Source of the DNA: Phytophthora sp. 'mugwort'
Lineage: Eukaryota > Oomycota > Peronosporomycetes > Peronosporales > Peronosporaceae
Direction of reading: 5' to 3'
NCBI GenBank assembly: GCA_033558025.1
Contig: JAUCEF010000014.1
Span: 558,001 to 622,000, forward strand
Length of the DNA: 64,000 nt
Below are positions 21,469-31,943 of this stretch, piece after piece. Under the pieces are notes generated by a model. That model was not told the DNA's origin, did no database searches, and worked only from the letters and a program-made list of their open reading frames with translations. A program made the position numbers and the translations under genes. The number at the start of each line of letters is the position of its first letter. Position 1 is the stretch's first letter.

Positions 21469-23199
21469 ATGAACCCTTCGCTCGCCGTCGCTGTTAAGAA
21501 GGCCGTGCGCTTCTCGCCTGCGGGCCGCCGCATGTTTTCCTCGGGTAAGGATATCCGCTTTGGCGTGGAGGGCCGTGCTGCCATGCTTAAGGGCGCGGAC
21601 CAGCTGGCCAACGCCGTGCAGGTGACCTTGGGCCCTAAGGGCCGCAACGTGGTCATTGACCAGTCGTACGGCGCCCCCAAGATCACCAAGGATGGTGTCA
21701 CCGTGGCGCGCAGCGTGGACTTCAAGGACAAGTTCGAGAACATGGGCGCCCAGCTCTTGCGCTCTGTGGCCAGCAGCACCAACGATGCGGCCGGTGACGG
21801 CACCACGTCGGCCACGGTGCTGACTCGCGCCATCTTCAGCGAGGGCTGCAAGTCGGTGGCTGCCGGCATGAACCCCACGGACCTGCGCCGTGGCATTCAG
21901 ATGGCCGTGGACCATGTCGTGGACGGCCTGCAGAAGCTGTCAATGGACGTGGCCGACAAGGAGAAGGTGGCTCAGGTAGCCACTATCTCGGCCAACTCGG
22001 AGACCGAGATCGGCAGCCTCATCAGCGATGCCATGGAACGCGTCGGCAAGGAGGGCGTCATCACGGTTCAGGACGGTAAGACGATGTACAACGAGCTGGA
22101 GGTTGTCGAGGGCATGAAGTTCGACCGCGGCTACATTTCGCCCTATTTCGTCACGGACAACAAGACGCAGTCGTGCGAGATGGAGAACCCCTACATTCTG
22201 CTGGTGGAGAAGAAGATCTCGAGCCTGCAGTCCATCATCCCCATGTTGGAGACAGTCGTCAAGCAGCAGCGCCCGCTGCTCATCATCGCCGAGGACGTCG
22301 AGAGTGAGGCTTTGGCCGCTCTGGTGATCAACAAGATCCGTGGTGGCATCAAGGTGTGTGCCGTCAAGGCCCCTGGCTTCGGTGACAACCGCAAGGCTTC
22401 TCTGCAGGACATGGCCGTGCTGACGGGCGCCACCGTGATCTCGGAGGACCTGGGCCACCGCCTCGAGACCACCACCCCGGAGATGCTGGGTAGCGCCAAG
22501 AAGGTGACTATCACCAAGGACGACACGTTGATGCTGGACGGTGCTGGTGCCCCTGAGGCTGTGGAAGAGCGCGGCAACTTGTTGCGTGCTTCGATCGACA
22601 GCACCACTTCGGAGTATGAGAAGGAGAAGCTGCAGGAGCGTCTTGCCAAGTTGAGCGGCGGTGTTGCCGTGATCAAGGTTGGCGGTGCCAGCGAGGTCGA
22701 GGTCGGCGAGAAGAAGGACCGCGTTGTCGACGCCCTGAACGCCACCCGTGCTGCTGTCGCTGAGGGTATTGTGCCTGGTGGCGGTGCTGCGCTCCTGTGG
22801 GCGTCGCGTACGCTGAACACCTTGTACGACTCGTGCGCCAACCTGGACCAGAAGGTGGGTGTCGAGATCGTCGAGCGTGCTTGTCGCGCGCCCGTGACGC
22901 AGATTGCCAAGAACGCTGGCCACGAGGGCGCCGTCGTCGTGGGTAAGCTGCTGGAGAACGACTCGCCCGAGTTCGGCTTCAACGCCCAGACTGGCGAGTA
23001 CGTGAACCTGGTGGACGCTGGTATCATCGACCCTACCAAGGTTGTGCGTACGGGTCTTGTGGACGCCTCTAGCGTGGCGTCGCTCATGATGACCGCTGAA
23101 GCGCTGATTGCCGACCACCCGGAGGAGGATGGCGCTGCCCCACCGATGGGCGGCATGGGTGGCATGGGCGGAATGGGCGGCATGGGTGGCATGATGTAA
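21469..23199 (+). CDS. HSP60: mitochondrial chaperonin HSP60 (GroEL family)
   Basis: A 576-aa group I chaperonin of normal length. A basic, Ser-rich presequence (about residues 1-25, with [11 protein letters not shown]) targets it to the mitochondrial matrix; the ATG at 21469 is chosen because it starts this presequence. The equatorial ATP site is intact ([10 protein letters not shown], and DGAGDGTT as [12 protein letters not shown]), as are the apical-domain block YISPYFVTD and the GGGAALL segment. The C-terminus ends in the flexible GGM repeat typical of HSP60. It folds imported proteins in a double-ring complex with HSP10. Codon use is strongly G/C at third positions, as expected for a highly expressed oomycete gene. 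No introns are seen. Confidence 0.97.
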   Translation: MNPSLAVAVKKAVRFSPAGRRMFSSGKDIRFGVEGRAAMLKGADQLANAVQVTLGPKGRNVVIDQSYGAPKITKDGVTVARSVDFKDKFENMGAQLLRSVASSTNDAAGDGTTSATVLTRAIFSEGCKSVAAGMNPTDLRRGIQMAVDHVVDGLQKLSMDVADKEKVAQVATISANSETEIGSLISDAMERVGKEGVITVQDGKTMYNELEVVEGMKFDRGYISPYFVTDNKTQSCEMENPYILLVEKKISSLQSIIPMLETVVKQQRPLLIIAEDVESEALAALVINKIRGGIKVCAVKAPGFGDNRKASLQDMAVLTGATVISEDLGHRLETTTPEMLGSAKKVTITKDDTLMLDGAGAPEAVEERGNLLRASIDSTTSEYEKEKLQERLAKLSGGVAVIKVGGASEVEVGEKKDRVVDALNATRAAVAEGIVPGGGAALLWASRTLNTLYDSCANLDQKVGVEIVERACRAPVTQIAKNAGHEGAVVVGKLLENDSPEFGFNAQTGEYVNLVDAGIIDPTKVVRTGLVDASSVASLMMTAEALIADHPEEDGAAPPMGGMGGMGGMGGMGGMM

Positions 23200-23770
23200 G
23201 AAGCTTTGCTTGCATGCTGCCATTCCGTCAACTAGCCTAGCATTTTGCACCATGAACTCTCGCTTTGCATTTAGTGATGGAAGAAACCATTTGGGACACG
23301 ATCCGATGTGGAACGTGGAGCTGTTGCGACTGAACGAAGGGACCATGCAGCGTCGTGTGTAAATCTCGAGCGCCGCGTGCGCGCCTTGTTCTCATTGCGT
23401 ACAGAAGAGCGTTAAGCAAAAATAGAATTATTAGTTCGCAACAATTTCACTTTTAACCTGGGACGATGAAAAGTGAAAAATCTACTGCATTTGTACAGTA
23501 TTACCGGTATCCTTTCCAGGTAGTAGTACTAATAGTGCCATGGCAAACCAAAATGTTAACGCCGAGCGTCCAATTCTACTGGACGCCTCTGCTGATGCAG
23601 TGATGATGGTCCCCATTGCTGGCATTGCTTTAAATCAGGGTCATGAAGGCAATCACCGGCAAATAATTACCCTGAGCCATAGCTGCACCGATGATGGCCT
23701 TTCAAGCTGGTTGGTGCCCCATGCTTGTCACACAGTGTATCCATCCAATAAAGGGTCAAAATGTATCTGG
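23200..23770. other. intergenic between HSP60 and PDAT
   Basis: A 106-codon frame beginning at an ATG (23540) has no recognisable feature and overlaps the next promoter. I see no gene. Confidence 0.5.
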
Positions 23771-23786
23771 CCTCATTCTTCAATCG
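23771..23786 (+). promoter_or_regulatory. oomycete Initiator core promoter of PDAT gene
   Basis: CCTCATTCTTCAATCG matches the Inr at most positions. It lies 43 nt before the ATG at 23814 and supports that start over the longer upstream frame. Confidence 0.65.
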
Positions 23787-23813
23787 TCTTTAGACCCCGC
23801 AAGTCCCCGAGTC

Positions 23814-25844
23814 ATGACGCTGGACGACGCTTCCTCGTCCTCAGGTGTGCGACAACGTAAGCCGCATGGCGACGCCTTCAGTGGTGGGCCGTCGTCCCTC
23901 AATACTGCGGCCGAGGACGTGGTCACGAAGGCCGTGACGGCCGTCAAGCACGAGGAGCTCCAGGCCAAGAAAAAGTTCCAGCAGGCCGCGCGCTCGCTCG
24001 GCCGCACGCAGAGTTGGCACGAGCGGGCCGCCAACCACCTGGCCAAGAAGCGCATCTACTCCATCCTGGCCGGCGTCGTTATCGGCGTCGTGGCCGTCAT
24101 CAGCCTCCAGAGTTTGTACCTGGAGCGGCCTCTGATCAGTGAGGACTCGCTCCTCAAGGTCCGGGAGATGTTCGACAGCTTCAACTGGTCCGTGAACGTC
24201 CGAGAGGAGCTCCTGGCGGCGTTTGACAACCGGCCCGCTCTCCTTGGAGCTGCAGAGAAGCGGCCCGGCCTCCAATTGTATCAGGAGGAGAATGTCACAG
24301 CCTACTCCCCCGTTGTGCTTTTGCCAGGCTTCACGTCGACGGGTCTCGAGATCTGGAACGGCAGTGACTGTAGCAAAGCCTACTTCAGACAACGCATGTG
24401 GGGCACATCCAGAATGCTACAGCAGTTTATGATGAACCAAAAGTGCTGGCTGGAGCACATGATGCTCGACCGCTCGTCTGGAATGGATCCAAACGGCATC
24501 AAGCTGCGCGCCGCGAAAGGACTTGAAGCGGCCGACTATTTAATCGGCGGCTTCTGGGTATGGGGCAAAATGGTGGAGAACCTGGCCGAGATCGGATACG
24601 ACAGTAACAACCTGTACATGGCGGCGTACGACTGGAGACTCATGCCACATTTGCTGGAGAAGCGCGACGGATACTTCACCAAGCTCAAATATACTATAGA
24701 AATGGCACGTTTGTCGTCTGGAGGCCGTAAGGTCATGCTAGTCACGCATTCGTACGCTACTCAAGTCTTTCTCCACTTTTTAAAATGGGTGGAGAGCGAT
24801 AATGGAGGCAAAGGAGGAGATCAATGGGTCGAGACCAATGTCGAGGCGTTCGTGAACATTGCAGGACCGACTTTGGGCGTGGTCAAGACGATCAGTGCAT
24901 TGATGTCGGGGGAGATGAAGGATACAGCAGAATTGGGCGGACTCTCGAAGTTTTTAGGCTATTTCTTCAGCGTGTCGGCACGCACGCAGCTGGCACGTTC
25001 CTGGTCCAGTGTGTTCTCGATGCTGCCTATCGGTGGAGATCGGATCTGGGGTAATGTCGACTCAGCTCCTGATGATGTGGCAGCAGCCTCGCCACTCACG
25101 ACCGGAAAGAACTCGACAGTAAACCCAAAGAAAGTGACGCAGCATGTTGCACGCTTTAGCTCGAATGGACAAGTCGTTCGCTTCGTCAACAATACCCACG
25201 AGAACGTGACTGTCGGAGGCGTGCACACGTTGCTGGGAGAGCTGGACCCGTACCTCCGTACGTTCCACTCGTGGCTCAGCTCTGGGATCGCTGAAGATCC
25301 GTCTCTGCCTGAATACGACCAGTCCAAGTACTGGACGAACCCGCTGGAAGCTCCATTGCCTAAGGCACCGAGTTTAAAGGTTTTCTGCTTCTATGGGGTT
25401 GGCAAGCCTGTCGAACGTGGATACACATACGGAGCAAACCCTTTCAATGAAGACAACGTGACTGTGAACGGCAAACGCATTGCTCCCTATCTGTTTAACA
25501 CTGATATCGACGATCTGCCATATCTCAAGGATGGCATCCGATACTCGGACGGTGACGGGACGGTCCCGCTTATCTCTCTGGGACTCATGTGCGCTAGTGG
25601 CTGGCGGACAGAGAAGTACAATCCAGGCGGTGTCGACGTACGTGTTCGTGAATATAGACACAATCCCGTGTCCATGCTGTTCGACGCGCGTGGGGGACCC
25701 GAGACTGCTGACCACGTCGACATCATGGGCAACCACGCCCTCATCCGTGACGTTTTACTCGTTGCAGCTCGTGCTTACGACCGCGTGCCTGAAGATATAA
25801 CCTCGAGTATCATGGAAATCGCAGAACGCGTCGGAGAGCTCTAA
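23814..25844 (+). CDS. phospholipid:diacylglycerol acyltransferase (LCAT family)
   Basis: A 676-aa membrane-anchored acyltransferase that would move an acyl group from a phospholipid to diacylglycerol to make triacylglycerol at the ER. Residues 1-80 are cytosolic and basic; one membrane segment follows (about 81-103, IYSILAGVVIGVV); the rest is a luminal LCAT-type alpha/beta hydrolase. Visible elements: VVLLPGFTSTGLE (oxyanion region), a Trp-rich lid segment, AYDWRLMPHLLEKRD, the nucleophile elbow VTHSYATQ with Ser313, Asp581 in SDGDGTVPLIS and His634 in DHVDIMGNHAL. Yeast and plant enzymes usually have HSMG around the Ser; here it is HSYA. Length and order fit PDAT (Lro1-like) better than soluble LCAT. 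It converges with the next gene; only about 300 nt separate the stops. Confidence 0.9.
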   Translation: MTLDDASSSSGVRQRKPHGDAFSGGPSSLNTAAEDVVTKAVTAVKHEELQAKKKFQQAARSLGRTQSWHERAANHLAKKRIYSILAGVVIGVVAVISLQSLYLERPLISEDSLLKVREMFDSFNWSVNVREELLAAFDNRPALLGAAEKRPGLQLYQEENVTAYSPVVLLPGFTSTGLEIWNGSDCSKAYFRQRMWGTSRMLQQFMMNQKCWLEHMMLDRSSGMDPNGIKLRAAKGLEAADYLIGGFWVWGKMVENLAEIGYDSNNLYMAAYDWRLMPHLLEKRDGYFTKLKYTIEMARLSSGGRKVMLVTHSYATQVFLHFLKWVESDNGGKGGDQWVETNVEAFVNIAGPTLGVVKTISALMSGEMKDTAELGGLSKFLGYFFSVSARTQLARSWSSVFSMLPIGGDRIWGNVDSAPDDVAAASPLTTGKNSTVNPKKVTQHVARFSSNGQVVRFVNNTHENVTVGGVHTLLGELDPYLRTFHSWLSSGIAEDPSLPEYDQSKYWTNPLEAPLPKAPSLKVFCFYGVGKPVERGYTYGANPFNEDNVTVNGKRIAPYLFNTDIDDLPYLKDGIRYSDGDGTVPLISLGLMCASGWRTEKYNPGGVDVRVREYRHNPVSMLFDARGGPETADHVDIMGNHALIRDVLLVAARAYDRVPEDITSSIMEIAERVGEL

Positions 25845-26142
25845 TAGAGGCACTGGAGCTGAGTAATGTCGTCATTGTTGATGCTTAATCAGTTGTTAGT
25901 TGAGGTCTCTTTAGTGTGGTAGACTTTACCTTATCAGTAAATCTTTAGATCGATGCATGGGCTGCCAATGCGTTCAAATGAGGTTGGCTAGAGTAGACCC
26001 TTCTACGCAAGAGTAATCACTAGAACTTGCTGTTAATTCCTAAGTAAAACTCTCATGCGATGGAAGGAATGGAAGCGCCTTGCTTCGCTTGAGCTCAGTC
26101 TGGAAAGCGTCTTGTCTTGCTGTCCAAAGCAATCAAAGTAGC

Positions 26143-29100
26143 TCATCGACGGTAACGTCCGCCACCACGTCGATTGCGACGGTTGTTGTTCATCCCAGGG
26201 GCAGGAGACGGAAGCAAATGGTTCTGGTACTGTTGCTGCGGCTGGCGCTGCATCATCTCCTGCGGTGGCGGTTGCTGTTGGCCAGGACCGTAGTTTGCCA
26301 TCGGTCTGCCTCCTCCACGCTGCTGGAACTCGCCTTGGGGTGGTCCATATTGGTCGTACGAATATGCAGCGAAGCTATCACGACGCGGAGCCTGTTGCTG
26401 TAGTGGTGGCTGTTGCTGCGGGCGATAAGGCGCCTGCTGTTGCGGTGGCTCCTGATAGTATGGAGCGTCTGGAGGCGTGCCACCGCGACGCGCATTGGCG
26501 TATGGGGCGGTGCCCGGGACATCTCCAGCCCCAGGAGCTGCGTTAGGTCCTGCACCTGCTCCATATCGCGAAAGTGAAGGGTCAAACGGAGGCCTGAAGT
26601 CTTCTCCACCAGCGGGAGGACCTGAGCGTTGCCGAATTGGCTGGTGTTGAGGCTGCTGGAGGAATGCCTGTTGCTGCTGCTGTTGCGGCCAGCTGCCACC
26701 AGCACGGCCGCCTCTAGAAGGGCCTCCTTGTCCTACAAAGCGATCGCCATCTCCACGATGACGAGGACCATCCTGCGGCCCAGAAAAATAAGCTCCTGAA
26801 GGCTGCAGTGCGTAACCTTGCTGCTCCGGCATGGAGCCCGGCCGGCCACCGTATTCCTCATAAGGTGGCGCATTTGACGCACCGTACGGTTGCTGCTGCT
26901 GGAATTGGCGTGGCTGCTGCGGAGGAGCCTGTATCCGCTGCGGCCCGCGATCATACATTGGCATCTGCTGTTGAGGTGCACCCTGTTGTCCAGGATAATC
27001 GTAACGTGAATGCTGTTGTGGAGGGGCAACAGCAGCAGCAAGAGGACCAGATTGAGGGGGCTGGATGTCCCACTTGTTCGAGCGGCCTCGACCACCACGT
27101 GGGTCACGATCGCGGCGGCGACTAGTACCATTCCCGCCCCAATTGCGAGCTCCGCGTGGCTCCTGTCGATTATTTCCGCGGAGGCCACCACCTCCACTAG
27201 AACTACGTGCAGTAGAGTGACTTGAAGTAGAAGACTCTTGACTGTCTCGTCGCTGCCTCATGGGAGGACGGCTAGGCGAAGCAGAAGAGGCCGGCTGAGC
27301 CTTCTTACTGGCAGCAGCAGCGTCAGCAGATCGCTGATTCTCCTCACGCCACAGCTTTTCAGCTTCCAGGATCAAACCTACAATAGCACGCTACAAAAAA
27401 ACAAGAGATATCAACAACAAAAAAGAGTTAGAGACTGCACTCGTCAACTATACCAAATCCACATAGCAACCGGTTTTTCTGTTCCACCAGAAACCGGTAA
27501 ACCCAATAGTATACCTACCTGCAAACTGATCACTTCTGCGTCTGTCGTGACCAGCATTTCTGGGATCTTCATATTCTCGAGCGAGATTTGCTGTGCCTTG
27601 AGAGCATTCGCACGATCCATGGCACAAATCTCGATAAATTGTTGCTGCGACATCTGACAGCGGCTGGAAAACTCGCGGCGTTGCTCCAGATGCTGCGTCT
27701 TGAGCGCAATGAGCCCACGCGGGTCTGAAAATCCGTGTTGCATTTCCAACGCAACATGGCGAGCAAATAATTCGCTGCCCTCCTTCATCTGCATACCAAC
27801 AAGGTCTTGCCAACGGTACAGCATCTCTCGATCACGACTGCGCTGATTATCGCGAAGATCGCGCACACCTTCAAACACGGCGCTATCGCCCAGAACGTCC
27901 GATAACCGCTCCAAAAGCTCATTGCCAATTTGCTTCTGCGCCTCGCCATCCGCCACGCTATCAAATAATAAATGTGGACAACTGGGAATAAACGGCAGCG
28001 TCATAGGGACGTGCAAGAAGAAGGCAGTAGGCTCCGCTGTCGCCGTCGTATTGGGTGCCGCTTCCACTTGCTTGGCACGCTTCGCATCGCCAGCAAGTCG
28101 TGGGTCTGATGGTCCCCGCTTTAAGGCACCGGCGCGACCTACACTCTCCACTGCAAGAGGAGAAGGCGTCAGCGTAGAAGCAGCAGTTCCTTCGCCAGTC
28201 TTGTCAATGAATGCTACGACCGAATCTACTAGTGAGACAGCTCCAGTGCTGGGTCCTTGCTGAGGCTGCAACGTACTCGGAAGCGTAGTCGGAGTAGCGA
28301 CTGGAGCGCTAGGAGCTGGCGTAGCTACTACGGGAGCTGTCGTCGCAGGAGGAGCGGTAGGAGGAGAAGAAACTACCGCGACAGAGACCGCAGTAGGCGT
28401 CGATCCTGGCTGCGGGAACTTGTCCGGCATGACCTGATGCTGCAGCATTGCGAGCGATAGCTTATTATCCACGTGGGTACAGACAAACCCATAGAATCTT
28501 GCCCACACTGTCGTCTGCTCCCGTTCGGGCAGCGTCTCTAGCGCTCGCACGAAAATCTTCCGGGCATTCGAAAACTTCTTTCTTTGCACGCAAAAGTCTG
28601 CGTACTGCAGCCACAAGGCCGTGCTAGATCCCGCAACGGGGCAGCTTACAGCTCTCTCAAATACCTTAGTGGCCTGTTTGAACTGACGTAGCTCCATTTC
28701 CAGAGCTGCGTACTGACGCCAGAGAGCCACGACGGCTGTGCTGCCTCTCGCTGCGCTCTTGGGGTCGCTCTGCGCCTGGACAGAGGCCACCCACTTGGCC
28801 AGCGTGTCATTTACATCCTTACGTGCATCAGCCACTTTCTCGTACTGTCCAAATATCATCAAAATCCATGAGGAAATATGAAATTAGCGTAAGACTTCTA
28901 GAGGGGAGGGCTTTCATACGAGGATTGTCAAGGGTACAAGCGAGATGGAAGCTGCGCCAGGCACGGAAATGTACACAAAGTGCAGGGGAACAAGAGGATA
29001 CGCACGTTGCTGGAGTGGATCAGCGCCTTGGCCCGCGCCACGACGCCCGGGGCTTCCCACGTCGAAATTTCGTCTGCCATCGGGGCCTCGGTAGCGGTTG

Positions 29101-29146
29101 TTGGCTTTGGAGAGCCGCTCGAGAGTATGGGTGGTGTGGCAAACAT
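26143..29146 (-). CDS. HAT-repeat protein with Gln/Gly/Arg-rich tail (RNA processing)
   Basis: Three exons, join(29146-29006, 28844-27519, 27390-26143), give about 904 aa. Both introns (161 and 128 nt) have GT-AG ends and fall between codons; removing them joins HSSN to YEKVADAR and EVISLQ to RAIVGLIL. The N-terminal 200 residues carry half-a-TPR (HAT) units, e.g. ALWRQYAALEMELRQFKQA and LWLQYADFCVQRKKFSNARK. A Pro/Thr/Ala-rich linker and a helical middle follow (WQDLVGMQMKEGSELFARH). The last 400 residues are Gln-, Pro-, Gly- and Arg-rich, with RGG and RR clusters, ending GGGRYRR. HAT arrays occur in splicing and mRNA 3'-end factors (crooked neck, CstF77); RGG tails bind RNA. I infer an RNA-processing role but cannot name the orthologue. 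The start ATG at 29146 is the first in the frame; a second lies 22 codons later. Confidence 0.75.
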
Positions 29147-29780
29147 CAATATGTGGAATCATTCTGGAAAGGCTGTAGCCATCATGAGTGTAGCCATGAC
29201 ATTATGAAAGTAGCCATCGTGAATGTAGCCACCTCCTGCCCTTCAGCAATGCTTCATGGAATTTTATATAAGGTTCCTGAAGCAACACTTGTGCCAGCCT
29301 TAAGTCGAGTTTGTTGACAGCAAAATTTTGTATACAGGCGAAGTCAAAGCTGCCAGAATCAAATGCAATGAGCAATATGCAAAAAGCAGAAATTTATGCT
29401 TGTACTTGCCCGAAAAAGGGCTCGACGGTGTGGCATGGTTAGAGAGGTTGCGACGAGCAAAATTCCCAGTCCGTTCAGTGTTCACGAGCGAGGCCACGGA
29501 CATGGACCAGGAACTGCGGTTGACCGATTTTGCGGCAGAATCCCAGCCCGTCTGACAATCGCAGTGGCTGATAAACTACCAGATGCACCTGGGGCAATCC
29601 AGCGTCCAGCCCCGTGCGAGCAGATATGTGTGGTGGTGCGACCTAGAATCGATGTGAGCCTCTCACGCCCTTGATGAGACGACGTCAGCAGTTGCCATTG
29701 ATCTTTCTGCTGCCGAGATGACTGCCAAGGCCAATCGCTCCAAGCAGCCAGGGGTCACAACCACATCGCCGTCGAGTAGC
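29147..29780. other. upstream region of the HAT gene, no gene seen
   Basis: Holds the promoter side of the minus-strand HAT gene and the edge of the Harbinger relic. No strong Inr was found. GTAGCCAT-containing short repeats (about 29187-29235) are present. Confidence 0.45.
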
Positions 29781-29796
29781 ATGCCTCGCTACCCCC

Positions 29797-30480
29797 ATGT
29801 CGTCCGTGAGCACCGCAATCTCGAAGGAGAAGATCAAACGCAAGAAGTTCACCAAGAACGACGACCTCATCCAGCTTCGACAGACAAATGCTGACCATCC
29901 CTTCTCGTACAGCCGTTGCGGACTCATGGACGCATGGAAGGTTACTGCGGCCAAGGTGAAACCGTGTAGGACTTCACAAAGCAAGAAGGATCTCCGAGGA
30001 ATATTCTGAGGCGGCTCAACTTGTCGACGACCTCGTCCAGGCCGTCGGTGAACATGCAAGGGATGACACAAAGAAGACGCTGGTGCTGAAAGAGAAGCAG
30101 GCGACCGAAGAGAATGTTGGCAAGCTGATGCGTGACGAGGCCGTCTCGAGACTGAAGAAGCGCAAAGAGTGTGAACCTGCAGCGAGCGAGGACTCTCCAC
30201 GCACGCCCACAGTGTATGAGATCCTACGTGAGGACAACGAGAAAGAGCGGGAGATGCGTGCTAACCACTGGAAGCAAAAACAATAGATGCAGCAGCGCGA
30301 GAAAAAATTGGAGATGCAGGACGAAAAGAAGAACGCGCGTTCAAGCTTCAGCTTGCTCACTTAGAAAATGAACGCTATGAAAAGCTACTAAAGCTGGCGC
30401 AGCTCAAGGTCCTGGTCATGGCGACCAACAACGACAATAATGAAGGTAGTGGCGTCGACAGCTTGGAGCTTCACGTTTAG
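29797..30480 (+). pseudogene. Harbinger Myb/SANT-like DNA-binding protein, broken
   Basis: The first part (29797-30009) has KKFTKNDDLIQLRQTNADHP and MDAWKVTAAKV, a Myb/SANT-like three-helix domain. The frame then shifts near 29996 to EEYSEAAQLVDDLVQAV and a long charged helix (to 30286). A third frame carries AFKLQLAHLENERYEKLLKL (about 30330-30400), the coiled-coil end, and stops at 30480. In these elements this protein binds the transposon ends and helps the transposase. At least two frame changes make it non-functional. Confidence 0.7.
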
Positions 30481-30562
30481 CTTAGCTGAGATACTCGCGC
30501 ATGCTTGGTGGCTTCAACTCGAAGTACTTGCTGATTTGATTACCACCGTAGTAGCAGTTGTG

Positions 30563-31783
30563 TCAGTTCGTTAATAGCATGGCAACCTTAACGAACTTTC
30601 CTACGGGTGAAAGACGAACCTTTTGCTGCTTCTTAAAGTCGATGTAGGGCCACGATGTCTTCATAAGCTTGAAGTTCCACTCGACAGACTTACGCAGACG
30701 GCTCATTTCACGATTAAACTCGTTTTCAGCTGGGTCCAAGCAGTTGCCTTTGTAGCCGCTGACAAGATGCTTACGAACACCATAGGCAGGGTCTCCATAT
30801 AAATACCGACCCTCATAGATGTTGGCATGACGATCGAAGTATTCGAAAAATCCGCTCTCACGCAGCATCATACTGTCATGACGGCGGCCTTCCATCGGCC
30901 CAAAAAAATGAATGCATAAGCCATCTGGCGCAGTGACGGCTTGATAGTTAAAGCAATGAGCGCACTTGTGGCCGCTATACAGATGCTTCTGAAGGATAGG
31001 CGACACAAGCCCACTTTAGTTCCAGCAGGAAATCCAAAAACATCTTCCATCGGCGCGCTCTTCTCCTTGATCGCACCACAATATATATCCATCCGTGCTG
31101 CAACAAGAGTTTCATCCATGAAAAGCCTGGCTTCATACGAGCCATGCACGAAGTCGATCATGTGGAGAAACACTCGGCACAGCCACGACCCTCCTCGTCC
31201 AACAGTCTTCATCATTTCATAATACCCTTAGGAAACGAAAGACGCGCCAGCATGACACACAAGGCGTCGATACCTTTGCATGAATCGCCACTTGCCGTCA
31301 GACAACCTAAGAAACACGAAACAAGCTGCACCACATGCGTATTCCAGCGACATCACACCGGAACTCCAGCTTGTTGTTTAGCATCGATGTAGGTGGACAA
31401 GTAGCATCGATGTAGGTGGACAAGTCGAACTGGAGGTTGGGTATGACAGGGCGCTCCAAGTAGTCGATGAGGCAGAGAAACCGTAGCTTCTTCTTTCGGC
31501 TCATGTATCGCTTCCGCATAATGTACCACCGCAGGAGATCGGAATCGCCTATCATGGCACAAGATTGCAGTGGCGCGAAAAATCGTCTCCGAGAGGTCCC
31601 CAAGCGGGAAAACCATTCCTGGGAATTGCTAATTCTAAAGACCGTCCGACAAAAGATTCCTGGTTGGGAGTTCCAGTTGCATCTTTTATGACTGCCAACC
31701 ATGAACCGACCAGGAATCGCTACTTTCGAAACCTCTCTATTAGAATGTCGAAAGTTCCGGCAGATGGTAGACGCCTTAAGCAT
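30563..31783 (-). pseudogene. Harbinger DDE transposase, broken
   Basis: From the 5' side (31783) the N-terminal part has LRFLCLIDYLERPVIPN and LEFRCDVAGIRMWCSLFRVS. A second segment (31215-30900) reads GRGGSWLCRVFLHMIDFV and LFMDETLVA (first catalytic region), then the frame changes. The last segment (31006-30563) has HKCAHCFNYQAVTAPDGLC, FFGPMEGRRHDSMMLRESG (second catalytic Asp) and YGDPAYGVRKHL, with RLRKSVEWNFKLMKTSWPYI near the third acidic residue. This is the DDE_Tnp_4 (HARBI1) arrangement. A 23-bp tandem duplication at 31381-31425 contributes one of the breaks. Confidence 0.8.
31381..31425. repeat. 23-bp tandem duplication in transposase relic
   Basis: GCATCGATGTAGGTGGACAA and the following bases are repeated directly with a period of 23 bp (starts at 31381 and 31404). 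As 23 is not a multiple of three, it shifts the transposase frame. Confidence 0.9.
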
Positions 31784-31943
31784 CCGTCATGTTACAACGT
31801 CTCACTACTCGTGTACAGTGTACTTGTACAACGTCCCTCGATAGACCCCAGTAGCGTCTGTTCAGTGCTTTTCTCCGACCGTTATACCTGTAACTGCCAG
31901 CCCCTTGTAACTAATTTAACACGTGCAGACTCTACTATCAACA

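Larger units (their letters stand above)
29781..31800. mobile_element. PIF/Harbinger-like DNA transposon relic, two genes
   Basis: A Myb/SANT-like gene (plus strand) and a DDE transposase gene (minus strand) lie end to end, converging at about 30.5 kb, the two-gene layout of PIF/Harbinger elements. Both are broken. Terminal inverted repeats and the three-base target duplication could not be found by eye, so the limits are approximate. Confidence 0.7.

Noticed and set aside
21940..23346. 468-codon minus-strand frame opposite HSP60
   Set aside because: A shadow of the GC-rich, codon-biased HSP60 gene; His/Leu/Arg-rich composition without any domain.
23540..23860. 106-codon frame before the PDAT gene
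   Set aside because: Runs over the Inr and start of PDAT in another frame; no recognisable feature.
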